Shown here in pieces: positions 53,728-64,000 of a stretch of DNA of 64,000 nt. A program made the translations under genes and the position numbers. The stretch is from Vreelandella songnenensis (GTDB lineage: Bacteria; Pseudomonadota; Gammaproteobacteria; Pseudomonadales; Halomonadaceae): positions 62,001-126,000 of the forward strand of contig NZ_PVTK01000003.1 in assembly GCF_003002925.1 (NCBI RefSeq). The letters run 5' to 3'. The notes beneath the pieces are model-generated. The model did not search any database. It was not told the DNA's origin and saw only the letters and a program-made list of their open reading frames with translations. How positions within the stretch are numbered: the first letter of the stretch is position 1; each line of letters opens with the position of its first letter.

Positions 53728-54188
53728 TTCGATAATCGCTACAAGCGTTAACAAAGTTAACCAAATTAATAAAAAAATGTGTAAAAAGGCTCAACTTCTC
53801 TATATTGATCATTATAAGATTGTGGTTGATGCTATGGTAGAGCAGGGCACTCGAAGAACGTCAAGCAGTAAACTGAGTTTTTGTACAGTATTGATTTGAC
53901 AGTATTACGGTCAGTGCTGATTAGATGTTTAAGTAAACATGTTAAGTGTAAAAAGTCAGTGCCTTTTATTACGATTAAAACGAAAATGCACGGCACCAAA
54001 ACTCGCCGTCAGAGTCGAACATTGGCTTTTAAAATCGTTGAAAGATCGGCTAGCGCCTGAAAAACGGCACAGGATGGCCCTTTTCGTAGCAACCGTGCCA
54101 TGCTTGGTGACCAGCAGTCACCTGGAAGGACTCGAGCTTCAGGCATGGTGCCTTGGCAACCGGTAAGATGACCCATGGAATGTTCAAC
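53728..54188 (+). other. AT-rich non-coding gap before zipA
   Basis: 461 bp with much lower GC than all neighbours between 53740 and 53990. A 75-codon open frame at 53939 has no Shine-Dalgarno and no family resemblance and is not called. It may contain promoters for zipA (for example TTGACA at 53896-53901, with a weak GATTAG 17 bp downstream). Nothing else is recognised. Confidence 0.45.
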
Positions 54189-55958
54189 ATGGAATTAAGA
54201 GAGTGGCTAATCATTTTAGGGCTGGCGCTGGTGTCGCTCATCGTGATTGACGGTGTGCGAAGGCTTCAGCGCCAGCGGCGTGTACCCCGCCTGGATCAAG
54301 CGGTCAAGGATCTCCCCGAAGCGAAGATCACCGACCTTGATGATGAGGTAAAGGAAGCCGAAATCAACTGGGAGCTGCCTAACGGCGGCGCGCGCGTCGT
54401 CAAACCTGCCGATTACAGCGGCCTGGGCAAAAAGCCCAAGCTTGAGCGTCAGGAACACCCCGGGCCTTCCCGCGTGCTTTCCGAGTTTCGCCGTACCTTT
54501 GCCAAGGCGGCCCCCAAGCGTAAGGCACCTGCCGCTGAACCCGTTGCCACCAAGCCACAGCCTGCAGCTCAGGTGGCGCCCGCCCAAGCCCCGCAGCCTG
54601 CTACCAGGCCAGCCCCGGTTGCCGAGCCGGAACGCCGCGAACCCAGTTTTTCATTTGATAATGAACCTGACGTTTCTGCCCGCGCTGAAGCACCGGCCGC
54701 GCCCGCTGCTGAATCGCTGGCTGCCGAGCAGACACGTACTGCCGAAACTACCCCGCAAGCTGAGCTTGCGACCAAGGCGCCTGCCCCAAGTGAGCGGCCT
54801 GTCGACGCGCCGTCTATCTCCCTATCCACTGCCGATGAAGCACCGGCGGTGAATAAGGAGAGTCACGTTACGCCTGCTGCAAGCGTCGAACAGGCCGAGC
54901 CTGTGCTGCGCGCCGAGCCCGAAGACGCGGTATTTGCCAAACAGGATGCGCCCAAGCGCCGCCAGCTGCGTGACGATATCGCCGGTGAACTTGATGAGCT
55001 CGATGATGATGCGGTTGACGAGTACCGCCTGGTCGACTTTGAAGGTATGGGCCGTTCGCTCAAGCGCCGCCTGATCATTCGCCGTAAAGAGAAAGCGCGC
55101 AAGAAAGCGGAAAAGGCTGTGCAAGCCGAAGCGAGAGCCAAACAGAAGGCCGAGCGCAAGGCGCTTGAAGCAGAACAGCGCCGCGAAGCCAAGGAAGCTG
55201 CCGAGGCCGAAAAAGCCCGTTTGGCCCAGGAGCATGCCAAGGCGCGTGAAGCCGCTGCCCTTGCCGCCGAAGCTCAGCGCGCCGCGCCGCGCCATGAAGC
55301 ACCGGCGCACGACGCCCCCCGCTATGTTAACGACTACGATGATCGCGCCCAGTACGACGAGCAAGGCTACGACGAGCAAGGCTATGACGACTACGCTGAC
55401 GAAGCCACGGCACACTATGCCCAGGACTCGGTAGTACGTGCCCATCCGACCCTTGAAAAAGCCCTGCGCCACGATGTATCCGGTGAAAACGCCAAGGAGA
55501 CGCTCTCCAACGCCGATGAAGTCATTGTCATCAGCGTGCTCTCCCGCGATCCGGAAGGTTTCGATGGCAGCAAACTGCTGGATCTGATCATGGCCTGTGG
55601 CCTGCGCTACAGCCGCCCCATGGGTGTTTTCCACCGCTTTGAAACCGAGAGCGCGGACAGCGAGCTACAGTTCTCGATGATCAACGTGGTCAAGCCCGGT
55701 ACCTTCCCCATCGAAGAGATGGGCGAGTTCATGACCCCAGGCGTTACCTTCCTGATGCCGCTGCCAGGAGCGGTAGACAGCTCCGCAGCCTTTGAAGCCA
55801 TGGTGGAAACGGCCATGGTCGTGGTGCGCCATATGGGCGGTGAGTTGAAGGATGAACACCGCAGCGTCATGACGGCCCAGACCATCGAGTTTGCCCGCCA
55901 GCGGGTGCATGACTTCGAACGCCGCCACCGCCTGCATCGGCATGTGCACGCGCACTAG
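54189..55958 (+). CDS. zipA: Cell division protein ZipA
   Basis: 589 residues, considerably longer than E. coli ZipA (about 330). The N-terminus MELREWLIILGLALVSLIVI is the membrane anchor, followed by a basic patch (RRLQRQRRVPRLD). A long Pro/Ala-rich linker (about 80-260) leads to a charged Lys/Glu/Ala helix (about 297-365) and an Asp/Tyr-rich stretch. The C-terminal FtsZ-binding domain (about 435-585) includes VIVISVLSRDPEGFDG, SRPMGVFHRF and PGVTFLMPLPG. It tethers FtsZ to the membrane. In-frame ATGs at 54168 and 54180 are possible starts. Confidence 0.93.
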   Translation: MELREWLIILGLALVSLIVIDGVRRLQRQRRVPRLDQAVKDLPEAKITDLDDEVKEAEINWELPNGGARVVKPADYSGLGKKPKLERQEHPGPSRVLSEFRRTFAKAAPKRKAPAAEPVATKPQPAAQVAPAQAPQPATRPAPVAEPERREPSFSFDNEPDVSARAEAPAAPAAESLAAEQTRTAETTPQAELATKAPAPSERPVDAPSISLSTADEAPAVNKESHVTPAASVEQAEPVLRAEPEDAVFAKQDAPKRRQLRDDIAGELDELDDDAVDEYRLVDFEGMGRSLKRRLIIRRKEKARKKAEKAVQAEARAKQKAERKALEAEQRREAKEAAEAEKARLAQEHAKAREAAALAAEAQRAAPRHEAPAHDAPRYVNDYDDRAQYDEQGYDEQGYDDYADEATAHYAQDSVVRAHPTLEKALRHDVSGENAKETLSNADEVIVISVLSRDPEGFDGSKLLDLIMACGLRYSRPMGVFHRFETESADSELQFSMINVVKPGTFPIEEMGEFMTPGVTFLMPLPGAVDSSAAFEAMVETAMVVVRHMGGELKDEHRSVMTAQTIEFARQRVHDFERRHRLHRHVHAH

Positions 55959-55973
55959 TCAGCGCCTGCACTT

Positions 55974-56007
55974 AAACACCCGCCTTCTTGCAGAGGGCGG
56001 GTGTTTT
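55974..56007 (+). terminator. Intrinsic terminator between zipA and ligA
   Basis: Perfect 11-bp stem AAACACCCGCC / GGCGGGTGTTT and a short T tail, 15 bp after zipA. Confidence 0.82.
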
Positions 56008-56016
56008 CGTTAATAG

Positions 56017-58351
<2,335 letters not shown>

Positions 58352-58358
<7 letters not shown>

Positions 58359-60349
58359 GCGCGCACCAGCGCACTGATGATGCGCCGCCCCGGGTGAAGA
58401 TGATCCACCAGCGGCGCTTCCAGCGGCAGGGGGTCGTCGCACAAGCGGGAAGCAATCAGTTCGGCGCATAGCGGAGCGCTTGAAAGCCCTCGCGAGCCGT
58501 GGGCGGTGGATATCCACAGCCCCGGATGATGCTCACCCGGCGTTTCCGGCACCTTCGAGGCATCCTTGCTGAGCCGCGCGTAGGCCGCGTTCCAGGCGGG
58601 CGCGTCGGGCACCGGGCCTGCGTAGGGTGTTTTATCCGGACTTGCCGCCCGCACCGCGGCGCGGCCTTCAAGCGCCGCCGGGGTCACATCCAGCCCTGCG
58701 CTTTCCATCTCGGCCACCAGCGCGGGCAGCGTCTGGCGCAGTTCATCCACATTGCGCTGGTGATCCTCGGCGGTCACCGCGGTATCGGCACTGTTGGGGA
58801 TAAAGCTCGCGCCAAAGGTGAGCACGCCATCAAGCGCCGGTGACACGTAACCTCCCGCACACACCACGCGTTTCGGCCCTTCCACGCCGTCGGGAAGCCT
58901 CACTTCACTGACCTGGCCGCGCACCTGCTGAAGCGGCAGGCTTGCCGTCTGCTCGAAGGCGTTGGCGTAGTGAGCGCTTGCAATCACCACCTGGTCGGCG
59001 CTGAGCGTACGGCCATCCTCGAGGTCCAGCTGCCAGGCGGCCTGCTCACGCGCAAGCCGAGTGACGCTGCCCTGCTCAAGCGTAATGCCGGGCGTTTGAA
59101 GTAAGTGCTCACAGAGTGCCTTGGGGCGCACCCAGCCAGCCTGGGGATAAAACAGGGCGTGCTGAGCGTCGATAGTCGCCCCGGCGGTTTCGCTCAATCC
59201 AGCGCTGAGTGGGCGAACCACGCTTTCCGGCAGCAGATGCTGGGCACTGAAACGCTGCTGGCGCCGGGCCTCTTTATCGCTCAGGGCAAGCTGCACCACG
59301 CCGCAGGGCTGCCATAGTTCAGGAGCTTTCAACTGGTCAAGCCAGCGCTGGCTGTACAGTAGGCCGCCAAGATAAAACCGGCTTTGATGGTTGGTGTCGG
59401 CGGCAAGCTTTACATAAAGCGCCCCCTGACGATTGCCCGACGCGCCGGCCCCCGGCGCCTCGCGCTCGATAACGGTGACGTGAATACCGCGCCGGGCGAG
59501 TGCCGCCGCCACGCTGCATCCGGCAATGCCGGCGCCAATCACCGCTACGTGGCGGGCGGGCAAGGCGTGTGGCGGGGTAAACCAGGGCGTGGCAGCACGG
59601 CGCGTGTCCACAGGCGGTGTCTCGATTGCCCCGGCCAGCATTTCTCGTTTGCGCCCAAACCCCGGCACCTTCTTCCAGCTGAACCCCGCCGCCTTCAAAC
59701 CGCGCTTGACCACGCCGGCGCAGGTAAAGGTGGCGAAGGTGGCGCCGGGCCGTGAGCGGGCGGCCATGGCTTCAAAGAGTTCCGGCTGCCACATCTGGGG
59801 GTTCTTGGAGGGCGCGAAGCCATCCAGGAACCAGGCGTCCACCTGGCCGTCCAGCAGCGCCAGGCGCTCGGTGGTATCGCCAAAGTGCAGATCCAGCGTC
59901 ACGCGCGGGCTCAAGTGCAGGCGGTGGATACCGCTGACCGCCGCAGGCCACTGCGCACACAGCACTTGTGAATAACTTGCAAGCGACGGCCAGGCGCGCA
60001 GGGCGCGTTCAAGCGATGCCCGCTCCATCGGGTACTTCTCTGTGGATAACAGGTGCAGGCGGGCGCCTTCGGGGGCGTACTGCTCGAAGCAGGCCCAGGC
60101 GCAGAGCATGTTGAGCCCCGTGCCGAAGCCGGTTTCCCCCACCACAAACGCACGCGTGCCTTGCCAACCCGCGAAACGTTCGGGCAGGCGGTTGGCGCCC
60201 AGAAAAACGTGCTCGGTTTCGGCGCGCCCATCCTCGCGGGAAAAATAGACGTCATCGAAGGCGTCAGAGTGCGGTGAAGTGTCGCTCCAGGTGAGCGATG
60301 GGGCGCTTAGCGCCGTTAACGGGGGCAAAGCTGTCGGGCGCTGGGTCAC
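58352..60349 (-). CDS. mnmC: Bifunctional tRNA 5-methylaminomethyl-2-thiouridine biosynthesis protein MnmC
   Basis: 665 residues. The N-terminal methyltransferase (about 1-240) has the SAM motif VGETGFGTGLNML and the DAWFLDGFAPSKNPQMW motif. The C-terminal FAD oxidoreductase has the Rossmann motif AVIGAGIAGCSVAAAL (about residue 268). It completes the wobble modification mnm5s2U34. The start is GTG at 60347-60349 (no ATG in a suitable position). The last 7 bp overlap the converging yheU. Confidence 0.94.
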
Positions 60350-60505
60350 GCGGATATCCGTAGTGGTAGAGGTGGTTAAAAAATAGCCAATCTGTCAATC
60401 GGGGCGCTATCTCTGGCTTAGCGAAAAGCGTCCGCCGGGTTTGCACAGAGTTTTCCACAGGCTCTGTGAAAAAGCCGTCGGACCCTCCACAGTCGCCCCC
60501 CTTGG

Positions 60506-60805
60506 TCAAGGCATAACTTTCTTGAACGGCTTCACAATTACCTTGGCATACACGCCTGCAATGATGTATGGATCGGCGTCCGCCCAGTGCTGTGCGGCCT
60601 CCAGGCTGTCGAATTCAGCAACGATCAGACTGCCGCTGAACCCCGCCTCCCCCGGGTTTTCCGTATCCACCGCCGGGTGGGGGCCTGCCAGCACCAGGCG
60701 GCCTTCATCGCGCAGCGTTTCAATACGCGCCAGGTGATCGGGCCGGGCGGCCATGCGCCGTTCCAGGCTATCGGCCACGTCTTCACTCATGATTGCATAC
60801 AGCAT
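60506..60805 (-). CDS. yciI: YciI-like protein
   Basis: 99 residues of the dimeric ferredoxin-like YCII fold: [38 protein letters not shown], and the active-site-like His/Asp pair (RPDHL, ADADPY) in the sequence [14 protein letters not shown]. The catalytic role is not known with certainty. AAAGGAG lies upstream of the ATG, inside the first unit of the 15-bp repeats. Confidence 0.88.
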   Translation of the reverse strand: MLYAIMSEDVADSLERRMAARPDHLARIETLRDEGRLVLAGPHPAVDTENPGEAGFSGSLIVAEFDSLEAAQHWADADPYIIAGVYAKVIVKPFKKVMP

Positions 60806-60815
60806 GGGGATAACT

Positions 60816-60905
60816 CCTTTAAAGCATAGTCTTTCAAAATCTAGTCTTTCAAAACCCAGTCCTTAAAAACCCAGTCCTTAAAAACCTAGCCCTTAAGCAC
60901 AGGGC
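60816..60905. repeat. Five to six tandem 15-bp repeats
   Basis: Units of 15 bp read CTTTCAAAATCTAGT, CTTTCAAAACCCAGT, CCTTAAAAACCCAGT, CCTTAAAAACCTAGC and weaker flanking units at both ends. They occupy the yciI 5' leader and the divergent gap to rnm. Confidence 0.85.
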
Positions 60906-60971
60906 AAGGCGCTCTGGGCAGCATTGACCGCACCGGTATAAGCGCGCACCATGGCGGGCATTCGTCAACCG

Positions 60972-61001
60972 CCCGGCACTCAGCCTCATGACAGTGCCGG
61001 G
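60972..61001. promoter_or_regulatory. Palindrome upstream of rnm
   Basis: Perfect 9-bp inverted repeat CCCGGCACT (60972-60980) and AGTGCCGGG (60993-61001) with 12-bp spacing, about 40 bp before the rnm start. It could be an operator or a leader hairpin. There is no T-run, so it is not a terminator. Confidence 0.5.
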
Positions 61002-61039
61002 TCGACACTTCTATTCTGACAAACTCGCCACACGGCGTC

Positions 61040-61984
61040 ATGCCCATGCCCCTATTTCCAACGTTACTCCCCGCGGTGTTCGACGCCGACCAGCGCTATT
61101 CCGTGGACCTGCATATGCACTCGACGGCCTCGGACGGTGCCATGACGCCGACCGAGCTTGTCGAGCTGTGCGCCGCGCGCGGCCTTACCCATATGTCGCT
61201 GACCGACCACGACACCATGGCGGGCATCGATGAAGCTGGGCAGGCGGCGCGTCAGGCGGGGCTCTGCCTGGTACCCGGCTGCGAGTTATCCACTCGCTGG
61301 CAGGGCATCAACATCCACGTGGTGGCACTGATGCCCGGCGGCGTTCAAGGCCCGCTGATTGAGGGGCTTGAACAGCAGCGTCAGGCGCGCATTCAGCGTG
61401 CCGAGGTAATTGCCCAGCGCCTGGAGAAAGCGGGCCTTGAAAACGCCTTGGAAAAAGCCCGTCAGCAGGCCGGCAGCGACCGCCCATTGGGGCGGCCGGA
61501 TTTCGCCCGGGCACTGGTAGCCGAAGGCCTGGTGGCGGACTGGGCCACGGCGTTCAAGCGCTATCTGGGCAGCGGCAAGAAGGGCGACGTAAAGGCCCAC
61601 TGGCCGGAAATCGGCGATGCCGTCAGGTGGGTGGTGGACTCAGGCGGCGTGGCGGTCATCGCCCATCCGCTGCGCTACGGGTTGACCCGGCGCAAGCGCG
61701 GGCTGCTGATGGATGATTTTCAGGCCGCCGGCGGCGATGCGGCCGAGCTGGTCAGCGGTCAGCAGAACCCGGACAGCACCCGCGACCTGGCCCGTCAGCT
61801 GGTCGAGCGCGGGTTTTACGCCTCGATGGGGAGTGATTTTCACTTCCCCGGCAGCCACGCCGCCCCCGGCAGCATGAGCGTGGTGCCGCGTACCGCCGCG
61901 CCGCCCATCTGGCAGCACCCGCGCCTGATGCACCTGCGCGATGCGCCACCAGGGCCATTAGCCGCTGCATCAGCTATGGTATGA
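61040..61984 (+). CDS. rnm: RNase AM (5'-3' exoribonuclease, PHP family, YciV type)
   Basis: 314 residues with PHP-family metal motifs in order: DLHMHSTASDGAMTP, LTDHDTMAG, PGCELSTRW, NIHVVAL, VAVIAHPLRYG and GSDFHFPGSHA. The E. coli homologue (YciV/Rnm) matures the 5' ends of 5S and 23S rRNA. ATG at 61040 (or 61046). yciO follows at 48 bp, the same pairing as in E. coli. Confidence 0.9.
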   Translation: MPMPLFPTLLPAVFDADQRYSVDLHMHSTASDGAMTPTELVELCAARGLTHMSLTDHDTMAGIDEAGQAARQAGLCLVPGCELSTRWQGINIHVVALMPGGVQGPLIEGLEQQRQARIQRAEVIAQRLEKAGLENALEKARQQAGSDRPLGRPDFARALVAEGLVADWATAFKRYLGSGKKGDVKAHWPEIGDAVRWVVDSGGVAVIAHPLRYGLTRRKRGLLMDDFQAAGGDAAELVSGQQNPDSTRDLARQLVERGFYASMGSDFHFPGSHAAPGSMSVVPRTAAPPIWQHPRLMHLRDAPPGPLAAASAMV

Positions 61985-62032
61985 GTAGCATTATCCAATG
62001 GACTGAAACGCGCCAACGGCCAGGAGCAGACA

Positions 62033-62656
62033 ATGAGCCAGTACTTCCAGATACATCCAGAAAATCCGCAAAAGCGCCTGATCGATCAATCCATCGAGAT
62101 TATTCGCAAGGGCGGTGTGGTCGCGTACCCCACGGATTCCGGCTACGCGCTGGGCTGCCATCTGGGCGAGAAAAAAGCCATCGAGAAGATCAAATGGCTG
62201 CGCTCGCTGGATGACAAGCACAACTTCACCCTGGTGTGTTCGGATCTTTCCGAAATCGGCACCTATGCCAAGGTGGATAACGCCATCTTTCGGCTGCTGA
62301 AAGCGCATACGCCGGGGCCTTACACCTACATTCTGGACGCCACCACCGAGGTGCCGCGCCTGCTGCTGCATCCCAAGCGCCGCTCGATTGGCGTGCGCGT
62401 GCCCGACCACCGCATTACCCATGCGCTGCTCGAAGCCCTTGGCGAGCCGCTGATGAGCGTGACGCTGATTCCGGTAGGCGAGGCGCTACCCATGAGTGAC
62501 CCGGAAGAGATCCGCGAGCGCTTTGGCGCGCATCTGGATCTGATCATCGACGGCGGCGCCTGCCACCTGGACCCTACCAGCGTGATCGATCTACGCGAGC
62601 TGCCGCCCAGGATCGTGCGCGAAGGCCGCGGCGATACGGCCCCCTTCGCCAGCTGA
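62033..62656 (+). CDS. yciO: YciO/Sua5-YrdC family translation factor
   Basis: 207 residues of the YciO subfamily of Sua5/YrdC: GGVVAYPTDSGYALGCHLGEKKA (short form: VAYPTDSGYALGC), LRSLDDKHNFTLVCSDLSE, HTPGPYTYIL, KRRSIGVRVPDH. YrdC relatives make threonylcarbamoyl-AMP for tRNA t6A; YciO is a related but distinct branch and its cellular role is less clear. The start is the ATG at 62033. Confidence 0.92.
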   Translation: MSQYFQIHPENPQKRLIDQSIEIIRKGGVVAYPTDSGYALGCHLGEKKAIEKIKWLRSLDDKHNFTLVCSDLSEIGTYAKVDNAIFRLLKAHTPGPYTYILDATTEVPRLLLHPKRRSIGVRVPDHRITHALLEALGEPLMSVTLIPVGEALPMSDPEEIRERFGAHLDLIIDGGACHLDPTSVIDLRELPPRIVREGRGDTAPFAS

Positions 62657-62715
62657 CATCCCCCCGCCATGCCCTTGGCCACAAGGACATGGCGCTCACG
62701 TCGACTGTACGGTTT

Positions 62716-63591
62716 TTAGGTCTCTTTCGCCTGCTTCTCCTTGCGCGGGTCCTCGCTGTTTTCATCCAGCCAGGTACCGCAGCGCAGGCAGTAGCGGGCG
62801 CGCTTTTCGTGGCGGTCGTAGCCGCAGCCGGGGCAGGCTTCGTCGGAGTAGCGGTCTTCACGGATGGAGCGGATGACCTGGGCCGAGAAGATGCCGGTGG
62901 GCACCGCGATGATCGAATAGCCGATCAGGATCAATAGGACGGTAATCGCCTTGCCCAGCTGCGTGCCCGGCACGATATCCCCGTAGCCCACGGTGGTCAC
63001 ACTGACCACGGCCCAGTAGATCGACATGGGAATGCTGGTAAAGCCGGTTTCCGGCGACTCGATGGTGTACATGAGCGCCGCGAACATGGTGACGACCATG
63101 AAGATGCTGCAAAAAAACAGCAGTACCTGGCGTACGCTGCGTTTCAACGCCTCGATCAGCAGGCGTCCTTCACCGACAAACTCCATCAGGCGCAGAATGC
63201 GGAAAATACGCAGTACGCGCAAAAAGCGGATAATCACCAGCGCATGGAAGCCGGGCATCAGCAGTACCAGCCAGGCGGGCAGGATGGAGATCAGATCGAC
63301 CACGCCATAAAAACTTTTCAGGTAGACGGTGGGGCGCTCGAGGCAGTAGATGCGCACGGCAAGCTCCACGGTGAACAGTATCGTGAAACTCCACTCCAGA
63401 TAGTAGAAAAGCCAGCCGTACTCCTGGGAGATGTCCTGCACGCTACCCAGCAGGATCACCGCTACGCTGCCCAGGATCATGATGATCAGCGCAATATCGA
63501 ACCCTTTGGCCGCAGGGGTATCGGACTCAAAGATAATATGAAACAGCTGCGTGCGAAGCCCTTCGGCAGCAGGGGTCAGATGAAAGCTCAT
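62716..63591 (-). CDS. Voltage-gated potassium-type ion channel with C-terminal zinc ribbon
   Basis: 291 residues. Six membrane segments with an arginine-rich S4 (IIRFLRVLRIFRILRLMEF), a pore loop with the K+ selectivity filter SVTTVGYGDIVPGT, and an S6 helix. The C-terminus has a CPGCG-x10-CLRCG zinc-ribbon pattern (about residues 248-270). It is probably a tetrameric inner-membrane K+ channel. ATG at 63591 with AGGA 6 bp upstream; the longer frame (63618) lacks one. Confidence 0.9.
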   Translation of the reverse strand: MSFHLTPAAEGLRTQLFHIIFESDTPAAKGFDIALIIMILGSVAVILLGSVQDISQEYGWLFYYLEWSFTILFTVELAVRIYCLERPTVYLKSFYGVVDLISILPAWLVLLMPGFHALVIIRFLRVLRIFRILRLMEFVGEGRLLIEALKRSVRQVLLFFCSIFMVVTMFAALMYTIESPETGFTSIPMSIYWAVVSVTTVGYGDIVPGTQLGKAITVLLILIGYSIIAVPTGIFSAQVIRSIREDRYSDEACPGCGYDRHEKRARYCLRCGTWLDENSEDPRKEKQAKET

Positions 63592-63694
63592 AAAGGTCCT
63601 GGCGAAATGGAAAACCACCTGCCGCCGCGATAGGTAGTAGCGGCAAGCGCGTCTTGGGTGTTACCGGTTTATCAGGCGGTGTCTCTGGATAACG

Positions 63695-64000
63695 CTAGCT
63701 TAGCGCGCTTTGCAGCGCCAAACGATGGGAAAGCGTCAGTAGCGTCACGCCATAGGCGGTGCTTGGCTGGCCGTCGTCATCGAGCGCTCCGGGCAGGCGG
63801 CCTGCCAGTGCTTTCAGGTCATCGGCCAGGGCGGGATGGCTTGCCAGCTGCTCAAGCGCCTCGCGGGCGTCTTTGAGGTAGGTGGAATCCTTACTGTCGT
63901 GGAACGCATCGAGGGCGAGGGTGGCGCGGTGCAGCCACTGGCCCGGGGTCTGGGCGTTCGGCAGCGGCCACTGCTGGGCGCGAAGCGCGGCGCCGCGTGC
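63695..64000 (-). CDS. C-terminal fragment of an unidentified protein
   Basis: The frame runs without a stop from the right edge to a TAG at 63695-63697, giving 101 residues beginning ARGAALRAQQWPLPNAQ. It is helical and Ala/Leu-rich with many His and Asp, and has no membrane segment. I do not recognise the family. Codon use resembles its neighbours, and the frame is closed by a real stop 103 bp downstream of the ion channel start, so it is probably a genuine gene cut by the window edge. Confidence 0.6.
   Translation of the reverse strand, partial: ARGAALRAQQWPLPNAQTPGQWLHRATLALDAFHDSKDSTYLKDAREALEQLASHPALADDLKALAGRLPGALDDDGQPSTAYGVTLLTLSHRLALQSALS

Noticed and set aside
53939-54166. 75-codon open frame in the AT-rich gap before zipA
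   Set aside because: No ribosome-binding site, basic and unlike any family I know, and it lies in a low-GC control region.
60044-60053. DnaA-box-like TGTGGATAA inside mnmC and TTTTCCACA / TGTGAAAAA near 60451-60473
   Set aside because: Isolated sites inside or beside a gene, with no dnaA/dnaN or AT-rich unwinding region; not an origin. The second pair may be only a hairpin.
60264-60509. 81-codon frame next to mnmC
   Set aside because: No homology or Shine-Dalgarno; it overlaps the mnmC start region and an inverted repeat.

Overview
The window is chromosomal DNA of a high-GC gammaproteobacterium, most likely a member of the Halomonadaceae (Halomonas or a close relative). This rests on gene order (pilMNOPQ-aroKB-gltBD; pyrG-kdsA-eno; fdxA-mutS / cinA-recA-recX-alaS-lysC-csrA-tRNA-Ser-tRNA-Arg; ccmABCDEFGHI; smc...zipA-ligA), on many acidic proteins, and on halophile or marine traits: a TAXI-type TRAP transporter and an oadGAB sodium-pumping decarboxylase. 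I see no prophage, insertion sequence, CRISPR array or rRNA operon. The taxonomic call is inference from gene content, not a database result.

Layout. 1-3.2 kb: end of a TRAP solute-binding gene, a DUF1850 gene and a fused TRAP permease. 3.3-5.8 kb (-): mrcA (PBP1A). 6.0-12.1 kb: pilMNOPQ followed without gaps by aroK-aroB. 12.5-18.4 kb: gltBD. 18.7-22.6 kb: pyrG-kdsA-eno. 22.6-24.8 kb: a non-coding stretch holding a GacA-type box and a GGA-rich RNA, then a cystine-type symporter and 14-bp tandem repeats. 24.8-27.8 kb (-): fdxA and mutS. 28-34.6 kb: cinA, recA (with SOS box), recX, alaS, lysC, csrA. 34.7-35.1 kb: tRNA-Ser(GCT) and two identical tRNA-Arg(ACG). 35.2-36.2 kb (-): dusC. 36.4-39.8 kb: oadGAB. 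39.9-41.1 kb (-): an SOS-box-linked pair made of a LexA/UmuD-like protein lacking its catalytic serine and a YigZ protein. 41.25-48 kb: the cytochrome c maturation operon. 48-51.5 kb: smc. 51.6-53.7 kb: divergent tarD (D-tartrate dehydratase) and a LysR regulator. 54.2-58.4 kb: zipA, ligA, yheU. 58.4-60.8 kb (-): mnmC and a YciI gene. 61-62.7 kb: rnm and yciO. 62.7-64 kb (-): an ion channel and the end of an unidentified gene.

How the parts connect. The most interesting signal is at 22587-22968. It has a perfect TGTAAG-N6-CTTACA palindrome, the known GacA activating sequence of Pseudomonas rsm genes, followed by a roughly 170-nt protein-free segment with nine GGA motifs, several predicted in hairpin loops, and a strong intrinsic terminator. 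This is what a CsrB/RsmZ-family CsrA-titrating RNA looks like. The gene for its expected target, csrA, lies 11.5 kb downstream. In Pseudomonas rsmZ sits beside fdxA and rpoS, and here the ftsB-ispDF...rpoS block expected between eno and fdxA is absent while the RNA candidate remains. The second notable unit is the SOS-linked LexA-like gene: a single codon (CGC for the expected AGC) removes the nucleophile, and three phased 16-bp LexA-box-like units lie in front of it.
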